Positions 54,055-62,360 of a DNA stretch of 64,000 nucleotides are shown here, piece after piece. The translations under genes were made by a program, and so were the position numbers. A model generated the notes under the pieces. It was not told the origin of the DNA. It did no database searches and saw only the letters and a program-made list of their open reading frames with translations. Source of the stretch: Calothrix sp. NIES-2098. Lineage in GTDB: Bacteria; Cyanobacteriota; Cyanobacteriia; Cyanobacteriales; Nostocaceae. The stretch's first letter is position 1; each line of letters begins with the position of its first letter. The stretch is taken from NCBI GenBank assembly GCA_002368175.1, contig AP018172.1, positions 1,610,001-1,674,000 of the forward strand. The letters run 5' to 3'.

Positions 54055-55293
54055 TTAGAAAAATCCTCGTGGTGGGAGTGGTTTGCCATTAATTTCATAA
54101 TCTCCCACCGCACGAGCTTTAAAGTGGCTGGGGTTGTGCGATGCTAAAGTGCGGGCGTTACGCCAATGCCGATCTAAATTCGAGCTTTTCTTCGTTGTGG
54201 AAGCACCGCCAACTTCAAATAATAGAGTGGCTGAACGTGTTGCCAAGTCATCAACTATTAATTTCGCTTTGGATGCACTCAAAGAAGCTGCCAAAGCTGC
54301 GGCTAATTCAGATTCTGCACCTTGGGCTTTAGCAGCAGGAAGGCGATCCAGCGCATCAGCAGCAGCTAGGACAATTGATTCCGCAGCAAAGGCGTTGGCG
54401 GAGATTTGTCCGATAGTTTGCTGCAATAAGGGGTCATCTGCTGCTTGCTCGGCTACGGCGTGATAAAAAGTTCTGGGGCGTTTGTGGACAAGGCTAATAG
54501 CATCACGCAACACATTACGAATAATCCCTGCATTCACCGCAGTTAGGAACAGTTGCGGCACGATATTGTAGGGTAGATTGTCTTTGTCTGTATCTGTCTC
54601 TAAAATTACTTCATCTGCTTCGACGCGGACATTGGTAAAAATAGTTGTCCCCGTGCCTGTTAGCCTTTGTCCAAAGCCATCCCAGTCATCGATGAGTTCA
54701 ACACCGTCGCGATGGCTGGGAATAATCCCCGTAGCTGCACTGCCATCGGGTGTGAGTAAGCGCACATAGAGATAGTCTGCGTAAAGACTACCTGTGCTGT
54801 AATATTTCGTCCCATTCAAACGATAACCATTGCCATCGGGTGTTAATTTGGTATTCGCCACTCCGCCACCACCGGCTCGTTTTAGTTCTAGTTCAGTGGC
54901 GGCGCTACCGAAGATTGCGCCATCAACTGCGGCTTTAATCCAGCGCCGATTTCTCTCGGTGCGTTCTGAACGCAAAATTCGCTCTGTAACGGAGAAATGA
55001 TTGCGGACAATGTGAGCAACATTCGCGTCAGCATCACCCAGACGAATAGCAACCTCGAATAATTCCCGTGCAGTACTACCAGCACCACCTTCAGCAACGG
55101 GGATGCGTAATGCACCTAACTTAGAACGCCGAATCAATTCAACCACATCATAGGGCAGAATGCGATCGCGATCGCGTTCACTTGCACCCAGAGCTATATA
55201 GTCTAAGAGAGTTTGCAATTCCGGCGAGTTAGGCGTAACAGCAGCTGCAAACTGCAAGGTAGAATCGATAAGTTTTTCTTCAATTTGAGTCAT
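54055..55293 (-). CDS. SfnB family sulfur-acquisition oxidoreductase, copy 4
   Basis: A 412-residue paralog from ATG 55293 (MTQIEEKLIDSTLQF); the in-frame ATG at 55317 lies in a heptamer array. Features: DRDRILPYDVVELIRRSKLG, GDADANVAHIVRNHF, YSTGSLYADYLYVRLL, IDDWDGFGQRLTGTGTTIF and LDRHWRNARTLASHNP. The end SHFKARAVGDYEINGKPLPP is almost the same as in copy 1 at 37563. The ferritin-like gene 55508 is directly upstream, again pairing these two families. Confidence 0.85.
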   Translation of the reverse strand: MTQIEEKLIDSTLQFAAAVTPNSPELQTLLDYIALGASERDRDRILPYDVVELIRRSKLGALRIPVAEGGAGSTARELFEVAIRLGDADANVAHIVRNHFSVTERILRSERTERNRRWIKAAVDGAIFGSAATELELKRAGGGGVANTKLTPDGNGYRLNGTKYYSTGSLYADYLYVRLLTPDGSAATGIIPSHRDGVELIDDWDGFGQRLTGTGTTIFTNVRVEADEVILETDTDKDNLPYNIVPQLFLTAVNAGIIRNVLRDAISLVHKRPRTFYHAVAEQAADDPLLQQTIGQISANAFAAESIVLAAADALDRLPAAKAQGAESELAAALAASLSASKAKLIVDDLATRSATLLFEVGGASTTKKSSNLDRHWRNARTLASHNPSHFKARAVGDYEINGKPLPPRGFF

Positions 55294-55300
55294 GGTTATA

Positions 55301-55335
55301 TATGGGGCATGGGGCATTGGGCATTGGGCATGGGA
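55301..55335. repeat. GGGGCAT/TGGGCAT heptamer array before SfnB copy 4
   Basis: Four to five units of the 7-base repeat sit just upstream of ATG 55293 on the minus strand, with no separate ribosome site visible. Shorter runs of the same unit occur near 37470 and 46652. Confidence 0.6.
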
Positions 55336-55369
55336 AATTAATAATAAATCCCTGATTTTAGATTCTTTC

Positions 55370-55460
55370 AGGACTTACGCAAAATCATGAAAAAACGAAC
55401 CACGAAGCACGCAAAGAACACGAAATAAAGATGGTTTCAGAGATTTATTGCGTAAGTCCT
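55370..55460. mobile_element. MITE-like element, family 1, copy C (91 bp)
   Basis: Perfect 12-base terminal inverted repeats AGGACTTACGCA (55370-55381) and complement (55449-55460). The interior (AACGAACCACGAAGCACGCA) aligns with copy A in reverse orientation and nearly equal length. It lies between the ferritin-like gene and SfnB copy 4. Confidence 0.65.
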
Positions 55461-55507
55461 ATCTTTGTTAATCCATAATCCAAAATCCAAAATCTAAAAT
55501 CTAAAAT

Positions 55508-56329
55508 TCATTGGCTGACACTCAGTAGTTGTGGTAGTTGCTCAACGGGAGTATCAAGCAGATAAGCGAGAACTTCTCTGCGCCAACCATCGTAAACAGC
55601 GTTAATACCATCAACTCCGGTAATACCCTTAGCTTTATGAGCAGTCTCCCAATGGTCTATAAGATAGTTCGTGCGTCTTTGCTGAATCTCTTCATCTCGC
55701 TCTAGCAGTCGTTGAGCAAGTTCAGCTCGCTCATTCGCTGATGCTTTGTCATAAATTTGCTTCCACCAATCAATAACGGCTAACCGATGGGCTGCTTCAT
55801 CAGGTAGTATTTTGTCTACAAAATAGCTGGCGGTTTTGGGGTCGCTAATTTGACCTACTCGGCTTTGCAGCAGGAATGGCCCGACAACATGAAGCTCATA
55901 ATGGATTTGAAATGCAGCGAATCCCAACCAATCGCGCACAGCAGAATCGCCCATAAATTCCCAATGTTCTTTTACCTGTCGCTGAATCTCATTGATGGGG
56001 TCATAGCCTAACAACTCCTGTACTCGGAGGCGGCTATTGAGGGAGTGCGCGCCATCATCCCCTAATTGGCGACTCAAAGATAGTTGCCAATGGGGATCGT
56101 CAATTAATTGTGCGATCGCTCTAGCAATCACCTGTACGATAAACAAATCGTGGGCGGCTCCAGCAATGCGAAAGCGAGCAAAATTCTCTTTTTCTGCTTG
56201 TGTTTCTGGCGGACGAGTTTCTATTTTTTCTAAGTTGAGTAAATAAGGCGCGTGTTGAGCTGCTAGCTTATTGAGAATTTCAGTTTCGTATTCTTCCGTC
56301 CACAAGGGCTTTGTTAAACTTGCAACCAT
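55508..56329 (-). CDS. Ferritin-like putative di-iron protein, paralog 2
   Basis: A 273-residue homolog of the 34127 product. The ligand-type motifs are kept: GAAHDLFIVQVIARAI, LSRQLGDDGAHSLNSR, FQIHYELHVVGPF and LPDEAAHRLAVIDWW. YDGWRREVLAYLLDTPVEQL closes the protein. The constant D/E/H set across divergent paralogs argues for a catalytic metal site. It is 32 bases downstream of the LLM gene 56362, so probably co-transcribed and perhaps working on the same compound. Function unknown. Confidence 0.75.
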   Translation of the reverse strand: MVASLTKPLWTEEYETEILNKLAAQHAPYLLNLEKIETRPPETQAEKENFARFRIAGAAHDLFIVQVIARAIAQLIDDPHWQLSLSRQLGDDGAHSLNSRLRVQELLGYDPINEIQRQVKEHWEFMGDSAVRDWLGFAAFQIHYELHVVGPFLLQSRVGQISDPKTASYFVDKILPDEAAHRLAVIDWWKQIYDKASANERAELAQRLLERDEEIQQRRTNYLIDHWETAHKAKGITGVDGINAVYDGWRREVLAYLLDTPVEQLPQLLSVSQ

Positions 56330-56361
56330 TGGTTTTCTCCTAATTTAGCGATTAGAAATTA

Positions 56362-57699
56362 TCAAACCTTGAGTTTTTCTCGCTTAAATACGCTTTCTGG
56401 GCGATTTAATCCAAAGTGTTCTCGCAAGGTTTTTCCTGTATATTCGTGGCGAAAAATTCCCCGTTTTCGCAGGATGGGGACGACATAATCGACAAAAATC
56501 TCCAAGCCAGAAGGTAAAACATCTGGCATTAAATTAAAGCCATCAACAGCCCCAGCTAAAAACCACTCTTCAATTGAGTCAGCTATTTGCTCCGGTGTCC
56601 CAGCAATAAAACGATGTCCTTTACTGAATCGCTTTGCTACCTCACTGACGGTAAGCTGTTCGCGACGAGCTAGACCAATTATGGCGTTACTAAATCCGCC
56701 CACACCGTCGGGTGGTTGATATGTCCCATCGAGGATGAAATCAGGAAATGGTTTATCTGGCTTCAATTCATAGACTACAGATCCCAAATGACCAGCTAAG
56801 GCGGCTAATCTTTCTTCTTTTCCTGTCAGTTCCAGATGTTCTCTGTGCCGTTTTTGCGTTTCTGCTTCTGTACTACCAATAACGGTTGACAAACCAGGTA
56901 ATACCTTAATTGCGTCAGCCGGTCGCCCATATTGAACTGTTCGCCGCCTCAAATCCTTAGTAAACTCAATGGCATCAGGAAATGATAGAAGTGATGCAAA
57001 AACGCCATCTGCATAACGAGCTGCTAATTCTACGCCTCCCACAGAGCCACCAGCTTGAAATATAATTGGCTGTCCTTGGGGAGAACGAGGAAGATTCAGA
57101 GGGCCATCAACATGAAAGTGTTTACTATGATGGTTGATCGAATGAATCTTTTCTGAATCGGCAAAGCGTCCGCTTAATTGATTACCTATAAGGGCATCAT
57201 CTTCCCAACTATCCCATAATTTCCGCACAACTTCGACAAATTCGGCGGCTCTTTCATAACGTATTGCCTTGGGTAAATGGGGGGCTTCACTATAGTTCTT
57301 AGCGGCGTTAGCGTTACGTGTAGTGACTACATTCCAACCTACTCGCCCATTGCTCAGATGATCTAGAGAGCTAAAGCGACGGGCAATATTATACGGTTCT
57401 TCAAATGATGTCGATGCTGTCCCAATCAAACCGATATGTTCTGTGACTGATGCTAAAGCCGCAAGTAAAACTGTAGGATCGAAGCCTATCGCCGGGCCAG
57501 ATTCAGGTGGTGTAAATAAAGATGGGCTATCAGCCAGAAAAATCGCGTCCAGGGTTCCCCGTTCTGCTACTTTAGCAATATGCTGCCATTGATGAAAATC
57601 GTAGTAGCTAAAGGGTGATGCTTGGGGACTGCGCCATGCACCAGGATGATTACCAGCAGGCAGAGCATTCAGACCAAAATGTAATGTACGATTACTCAT
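56362..57699 (-). CDS. LLM flavin monooxygenase, NtaA/SnaA/DszA family, copy 5
   Basis: A 445-residue luciferase-fold monooxygenase starting MSNRTLHFGLNALPAGNHPG. Motifs: AERGTLDAIFLADSPSLFTP, FSSLDHLSNGRVGWNVVTTR, PRSPQGQPIIFQAGGSVGG, and ending VVPILRKRGIFRHEYTGKTL. It groups with the 40265 product. The start overlaps the end of the MetQ-like gene 57696 by 4 bases (ATGA), so a binding protein and an oxygenase are translationally coupled. This suggests that the compound bound by that MetQ-like protein is also the monooxygenase's substrate, as an inference. Confidence 0.87.
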   Translation of the reverse strand: MSNRTLHFGLNALPAGNHPGAWRSPQASPFSYYDFHQWQHIAKVAERGTLDAIFLADSPSLFTPPESGPAIGFDPTVLLAALASVTEHIGLIGTASTSFEEPYNIARRFSSLDHLSNGRVGWNVVTTRNANAAKNYSEAPHLPKAIRYERAAEFVEVVRKLWDSWEDDALIGNQLSGRFADSEKIHSINHHSKHFHVDGPLNLPRSPQGQPIIFQAGGSVGGVELAARYADGVFASLLSFPDAIEFTKDLRRRTVQYGRPADAIKVLPGLSTVIGSTEAETQKRHREHLELTGKEERLAALAGHLGSVVYELKPDKPFPDFILDGTYQPPDGVGGFSNAIIGLARREQLTVSEVAKRFSKGHRFIAGTPEQIADSIEEWFLAGAVDGFNLMPDVLPSGLEIFVDYVVPILRKRGIFRHEYTGKTLREHFGLNRPESVFKREKLKV

Positions 57700-58538
57700 G
57701 AGATTACAGGTGCGATCGTGCCTTGGTAGGTTTTATTAATAAAATCTTTCACTTTGGGATCAACAACTAATTCATCAAGTTTTTTGATGTTGGGATCGTT
57801 TTCTTTTGACCGCAAAGTTGTTAAGCCGGCTGTATATTTTTTCTCTAGATTTGTTGGGTCTTTGATGATGGGATCTAGCTTGATTCTGGCATTAGCAAGT
57901 GTCGTTGCATATAACGCTACAACATCTAAATCATCTAATGCTCTTGCTAAAGAAGCTCCATCTGCTCCTTGAATTTTTAAGTTTTTCGGATTTTCGGTAA
58001 TATCTTTAATGGTGAACAAATCACCAGAATTTTCTCTCAGCTTAATTAAACCTGCAACTCTCAGTAATCTTAAACCCCTGTCTTGATTAATCGGATCGTT
58101 GGCAATCCCAACTGTCGCACCTTGAGAAAGTTGATCGATTGATTTTATTTGCAATCGTTTGGAATAGAGTGCAAATATATAAGAAAAAATCCGGGGATGC
58201 ATAACTAAATCTAGATTCAGCCGCTTGGCGATGTTTTCCATAAACGCTTGATGCTGACCCAGATAAGCGTCAATTTCTCCACTTTTGAGCGCATTATTAG
58301 CAAGTATACCGTCACTAAACTTAATTAGCTGCACATTTAAATTATGACTCGGTGCTAAATCTTTTTGGACAAACTTGAGAATATCTTCCGGTACTAGCTG
58401 GGTAATTCCTACTTTGACGTTGCTGATTTTTTGAGATGAATTTTGATTGCGCGTACAACTAGCGATAAAAGAAGACGCGATCGCACTTCCAGTTCCTAAA
58501 ATAAAATAGCGGCGATGTATTGCTTTTGAACGAATCAC
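57696..58538 (-). CDS. MetQ/NlpA-family binding lipoprotein, copy 3
   Basis: A 280-residue member with leader MIRSKAIHRRYFILGTGS and lipobox cysteine C28 (FIASC). It diverges most from the other copies: the D-x-N-x-F-Q-H signature becomes GEIDAYLGQHQAFMENIAKR, and the ligand region reads MHPRIFSYIFALYSKRLQIK. It should bind a different compound. It is translationally coupled to the LLM gene 56362 and follows copy 4 by 34 bases. Confidence 0.85.
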   Translation of the reverse strand: MIRSKAIHRRYFILGTGSAIASSFIASCTRNQNSSQKISNVKVGITQLVPEDILKFVQKDLAPSHNLNVQLIKFSDGILANNALKSGEIDAYLGQHQAFMENIAKRLNLDLVMHPRIFSYIFALYSKRLQIKSIDQLSQGATVGIANDPINQDRGLRLLRVAGLIKLRENSGDLFTIKDITENPKNLKIQGADGASLARALDDLDVVALYATTLANARIKLDPIIKDPTNLEKKYTAGLTTLRSKENDPNIKKLDELVVDPKVKDFINKTYQGTIAPVIS

Positions 58539-58572
58539 TTTGTGTTTTACTCCTCATCTATATTTTTCTGGT

Positions 58573-59460
58573 TTAAAACACGGGTACTACTGCATCTTGA
58601 TACGTATTTTTGATAAATTCCTTGACTTTGGGGTCGATTATCAGTTGATTCAGCTTTTGAATTTTGGGGTCATTTTCTTTACCCTGTAATGTCACTAAAC
58701 CTAGAGCGTATCTTTTATCTTTAGTTGATTCTTGGACGATGGGACGCAAATCAAGCTGTTTTGCTTGGATTAGCAGACTCCCTAAAAATGCGCCCACAAC
58801 GACATCATCCAATCCTCTGACAATAGCTGGCCCTTCTAATTCTTTGAATTGCAGATTTTTGGAGTTTTCTACTATGTCTTTAACCGTGAACAGATTACCC
58901 GATGTATCTTTCAGTTTGACCAATTTTTGAGATTGTAAAAACTTGAGGGTACGATCCTGATTGCTAGCATCACTCTGGATGGCAATTGTTGCACCATTAG
59001 GAATTTCACTCAGTGATTTAATCTTTTTAGAATAAATTCCAATTGGCGTTAAATAAGTTTGATTCAGCATCACTAAATTCAGGTTGAGTCTTTTAGCAGA
59101 ATCTTCCATAAATAAACGATGCTGAAAATAGTTGGCATCAATTTCGCCACTCTTTAAGGCGTTATTAACTTGTACCCAATCACTAAATTTCACAATTTGA
59201 ATTTCTAAACCCTGACTGGTAGCTAATTCTTTTTGGATAAACTTCAAAATATCTTCAGCAATTACAGACCAAACCCCAATTTTAATGGTGCTAGTTTGTT
59301 GTGATGCTGGGACTGCTGAATTTGTTGGTGTGCTGGTCGATTGATTTTTATTTGAGGAACAACTAGCAAAGAGAACGGAGAAAATTGCACTTCCAGTCCC
59401 CAGGAGAAAATAGCGACGATTGATAATAATTGTACGAATTCCGTCACGATTGCTACTCAT
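58573..59460 (-). CDS. MetQ/NlpA-family binding lipoprotein, copy 4
   Basis: A 295-residue lipoprotein with leader INRRYFLLGTGSAIFSVLF and lipobox cysteine C34. Features: STIKIGVWSVIAEDILKFIQ, NNALKSGEIDANYFQHRLFM, IPNGATIAIQSDASNQDRTL and GPAIVRGLDDVVVGAFLGSL. It is the fourth MetQ-type binding protein in about 9 kb. The S/T/N/Q-rich linker after the cysteine is typical of lipid-anchored binding proteins. No cognate MetNI genes are in the window. Confidence 0.86.
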   Translation of the reverse strand: MSSNRDGIRTIIINRRYFLLGTGSAIFSVLFASCSSNKNQSTSTPTNSAVPASQQTSTIKIGVWSVIAEDILKFIQKELATSQGLEIQIVKFSDWVQVNNALKSGEIDANYFQHRLFMEDSAKRLNLNLVMLNQTYLTPIGIYSKKIKSLSEIPNGATIAIQSDASNQDRTLKFLQSQKLVKLKDTSGNLFTVKDIVENSKNLQFKELEGPAIVRGLDDVVVGAFLGSLLIQAKQLDLRPIVQESTKDKRYALGLVTLQGKENDPKIQKLNQLIIDPKVKEFIKNTYQDAVVPVF

Positions 59461-59576
59461 TTTGGGTTTCTCCTGGCTGGTATTGCAATTAATAAAAATG
59501 GAATAGCATCCCCATAAATTTCTTGTGGTGCGGGCATCTTGCCCGCTATATTGATGCTAATTAAATGCCGATTAGC

Positions 59577-60398
59577 TTAATCATTCGCACTAACTAAATT
59601 AGGCAATTGATCCACTGGAATATCTAGCACGTAGGAAAGAATTTCTTTTCGCCATGCATCATAAATTGCTGGCTGTTCTGTGACTTCTCCAGTACCAAGC
59701 GCCACTTGATTAATTTTCCAATAGTTTTTCAAATAAGCATTGCGGCGTTTTTGTCCTTCATTATCTAGTTCAATAATCTGTGCGATTAATTCTGCTTTTT
59801 GGGAACCAGAAATTTTGCCGTATTTATTGCGCCACCAATCAATCACACCAATCCGATGTTCTGTTTCATCTGGGAGTATTCTTTGAGCTACAAAATTACT
59901 TGTTTCTGGGTCGTTAATTTTAGTTAACCGCTTATTGACTAATAAGCCTGCAACTATATGAAGTTCGTAGTGAAACTCAAACGCCAGAAACCCGAACAAA
60001 CTACGAGTAGACAAATCTCCAAAGAAATCCCAGTGTTCTTGTACCTGGCGTTTAATTTCATTAATTGGGTCGTATCCCAATAATCTCAAAACGCGATCGC
60101 GGCTATATTGAGCATGTGCGCCATCATCGCCTAACTGTCGGCTCAAAAATAGTTGCAAGTGTAGGTCGTCTGGAACTAAGTTAGCGATCGCCCGACCGAT
60201 AACTTGCACTATATAGGAATCATGGGCCGCACCTGCAATCAAGTACTGTGCAAAGTTTTCCTGCTCCTCTTTGGAAGTAATCGGTCGAGGTTCATCTATA
60301 GGTGCAGGTGGAATATGGGGCGCTAGTCGAGCGAAAATGCGATCGGCGGTTTCAGTTTCAAACTCACGATAGCCTGGACGCGCTAAAGCTACAGTCAT
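59577..60398 (-). CDS. Ferritin-like putative di-iron protein, paralog 3
   Basis: A 273-residue homolog of the 34127 and 55508 products and the first gene of the long minus-strand run. Motifs: GAAHDSYIVQVIGRAI, LSRQLGDDGAHAQYSRD, FEFHYELHIVAGL and LPDETEHRIGVIDWW, followed by YDAWRKEILSYVLDIPVDQL. All D/E/H positions of the putative metal site are retained. Being promoter-proximal, it may be the most highly expressed of the three. It is divergent from the CmcJ-like gene. Confidence 0.75.
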   Translation of the reverse strand: MTVALARPGYREFETETADRIFARLAPHIPPAPIDEPRPITSKEEQENFAQYLIAGAAHDSYIVQVIGRAIANLVPDDLHLQLFLSRQLGDDGAHAQYSRDRVLRLLGYDPINEIKRQVQEHWDFFGDLSTRSLFGFLAFEFHYELHIVAGLLVNKRLTKINDPETSNFVAQRILPDETEHRIGVIDWWRNKYGKISGSQKAELIAQIIELDNEGQKRRNAYLKNYWKINQVALGTGEVTEQPAIYDAWRKEILSYVLDIPVDQLPNLVSAND

Positions 60399-61239
60399 GT
60401 ATTAACCTCACTGCAAAATTATATAACTACCAAACTATTTATCTCACCTGACAGCAAGTCGCTCTTTTTCAGGTGAGCGTAAAACTGAGCTAATTAGATT
60501 GAGTAAAAAGCCGATGGAATGCCAACAATTGATGAATCTGCGGATTTGAGAATTAAACTCGACAATTAGAATTAGCGATCGCCAATTCTTCTACTCTCTA
60601 CATTATGCTTAATTCAAAAATCTTTGTGAGAGATATAAACCTAATTTTAATATAGGTTTATAGCAGATTCATTTCAGAAAATCAAGTATGCGTACTAATA
60701 AATTCTTGCGAAACAATAAGAGTTAAACCATTCTCAGTCTGGAAAAGTTTATCTACCATACGGTAGCCTATGTTCTGGGTAAATCTTTTGGGAATCTCTC
60801 CTGTTTTACTCGTATTTGCTAGCTCTAATTTGCTGTTCAACCTTTGTCAATTAACACAGGTCTTGAGCAAAATGTATAGTTTGTTGACAAAGAGCTTGTA
60901 ACTTCTGTGTCTTTCAATTACTATTATTGCATTAAACTACTGTAAATCAATCGACAATAAGTATTTTCAATGCTGCTGCAATTGGCATAGTCACTTACAG
61001 AAGACATCTACAAAAGATGTCTTCTGGTCTTTACTATAGGATTCCTATCTGATTTTTGACATCTAGATTAGTAGAGTTAGCATCTCAACTCTACAATTAA
61101 TCTCTTAGTCTAGAGGGCGTTTTCCATAATCAAGCTGGATTCCTATATTCAGAAATTAGGTGTTGAACTTAGTCTCAACAGATAACCTTTGTGTATAAGT
61201 CTTGAGTCCAAATTCTTCACACCCAAAAAGGCATGAAAT
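60399..61239. other. Long divergent promoter region
   Basis: About 840 AT-rich bases between the first gene of the minus-strand block and the plus-strand CmcJ-like gene. Apart from the CTACC/GGTAG hairpin I see no repeat, RNA gene or credible coding frame. It is unusually long for two ordinary promoters and could hide a small RNA or several regulator sites. Confidence 0.5.
60753..60766. promoter_or_regulatory. CTACC-ATAC-GGTAG inverted repeat in the divergent promoter region
   Basis: CTACC (60753-60757) and GGTAG (60762-60766) flank ATAC. The wording resembles the inverted repeat at 46569 upstream of the rhodanese gene. It may be an operator half-site pair, though the arms are short. Confidence 0.3.
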
Positions 61240-62112
61240 ATGAGCTTCAACAGCCAAGTTATCGATAAACTAGCTTCTCAAGATTTGCCATACGTAGAGG
61301 CCAACCTCAATTACCTAGTCCCGATGGCGCAAAAACCTGTCAACTATACCTATGAACCACCATCAGGAACTCCCCGTTCTAATACAGCCTATGAGATCCG
61401 CAAATCTCGAATCTACAATGCTCGTTCTAGAAGAGAGGATATTCTACTGGATCGAGAAGGATTTGCTTTTACCGAACATAATACCAATGTCCGCGACTTC
61501 TATAACGAAGACGAAATACGTCAAGTTTACTACCCAGAAGCAGAGCAATTATTAAAAGAAGTTACAGGTGCAACTAAAGTAGTAATCTTCGATCACACCC
61601 TACGCAATGCCGATATCAGCAAGCCAGGTGAAAATAAAATTAGAGAACCTGGTAAGCGCGTACATAATGACTTTACCGCTAAATCTGGCTATACAAGAGC
61701 GCGCTGGGAGTTAGAAAAAAGAGGCTTAGGTAATGATGAGATTGAAGCCCTCTTACAGAAAAGATTTGCCATTATCAATGTTTGGCGGGGAATTGCAGAT
61801 ACAATTCAAGAATCGCCATTAGCATTGACTGATGCACGCACTATTGAACCACAAGAACTAGTAGCTGGTGATTTAGTATATCCAGATCGCACCGGTGAAA
61901 CCTACGCTGTCACATATAACCCAGAACATAAATGGTATTACTTCCCCGAAATGCGGCGGAACGAAGTCATATTTATTAAATGTTTTGATTCTGCAGAAAA
62001 CGGGCCTGCACGTTTTTCCGCCCACTCAGCCTTTGACGATCCAACCAGCCCCCCAAATGCGCCAGCAAGACAAAGTATTGAGTTGCGAACATTCGTCTTT
62101 TATCCTGAGTAA
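61240..62112 (+). CDS. CmcJ/NvfI family non-haem iron oxygenase-like protein
   Basis: A 290-residue protein of the CmcJ/NvfI (AsaB-like, gibberellin desaturase-like) family, mainly known from fungal and actinobacterial secondary metabolism. Visible: LNYLVPMAQKPVNYTYEPPS, an NTNVRDFYNEDEIRQVYYPE region, VVIFDHTLRN, and the putative iron ligands H142 and D144 (VHNDFTAKSG) with H262 (SAHSAFDDP). RFAIINVWRGI and ELRTFVFYP are also family-typical. These suggest a 2-oxoglutarate/Fe(II)-type fold and reaction. TauD-type sulfonate dioxygenases are a functional analogy only. It is divergent from the main block. Confidence 0.8.
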   Translation: MSFNSQVIDKLASQDLPYVEANLNYLVPMAQKPVNYTYEPPSGTPRSNTAYEIRKSRIYNARSRREDILLDREGFAFTEHNTNVRDFYNEDEIRQVYYPEAEQLLKEVTGATKVVIFDHTLRNADISKPGENKIREPGKRVHNDFTAKSGYTRARWELEKRGLGNDEIEALLQKRFAIINVWRGIADTIQESPLALTDARTIEPQELVAGDLVYPDRTGETYAVTYNPEHKWYYFPEMRRNEVIFIKCFDSAENGPARFSAHSAFDDPTSPPNAPARQSIELRTFVFYPE

Positions 62113-62285
62113 ATAGTTATCTCAATTCGTAACTCACGCCTGATGTGATAGAAAATTTTCTTGTCCCACGAATGACAAGCGTTTGATAAATCTATTCACA
62201 TTAGGCGTTAATTCTTTAACTCTGCAATGACGAATTACTTTAACTAAGCTAATGCACGTTTAAATTGCATAACTACTAACAAGGG

Positions 62286-62323
62286 CTGTTGACTGTTAAC
62301 TGTTAGCGGTCAACTATCAACAG
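62286..62323. terminator. Hairpin between the CmcJ-like gene and the convergent binding-protein gene
   Basis: CTGTTGA (62286-62292) pairs with TCAACAG (62317-62323), with further internal pairing. It lies between two converging genes but lacks a T-run, so the terminator role is tentative. Confidence 0.35.
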
Positions 62324-62360
62324 CCTGCACAATGGATTGTGTAACTTAAAGCAGAATAGC

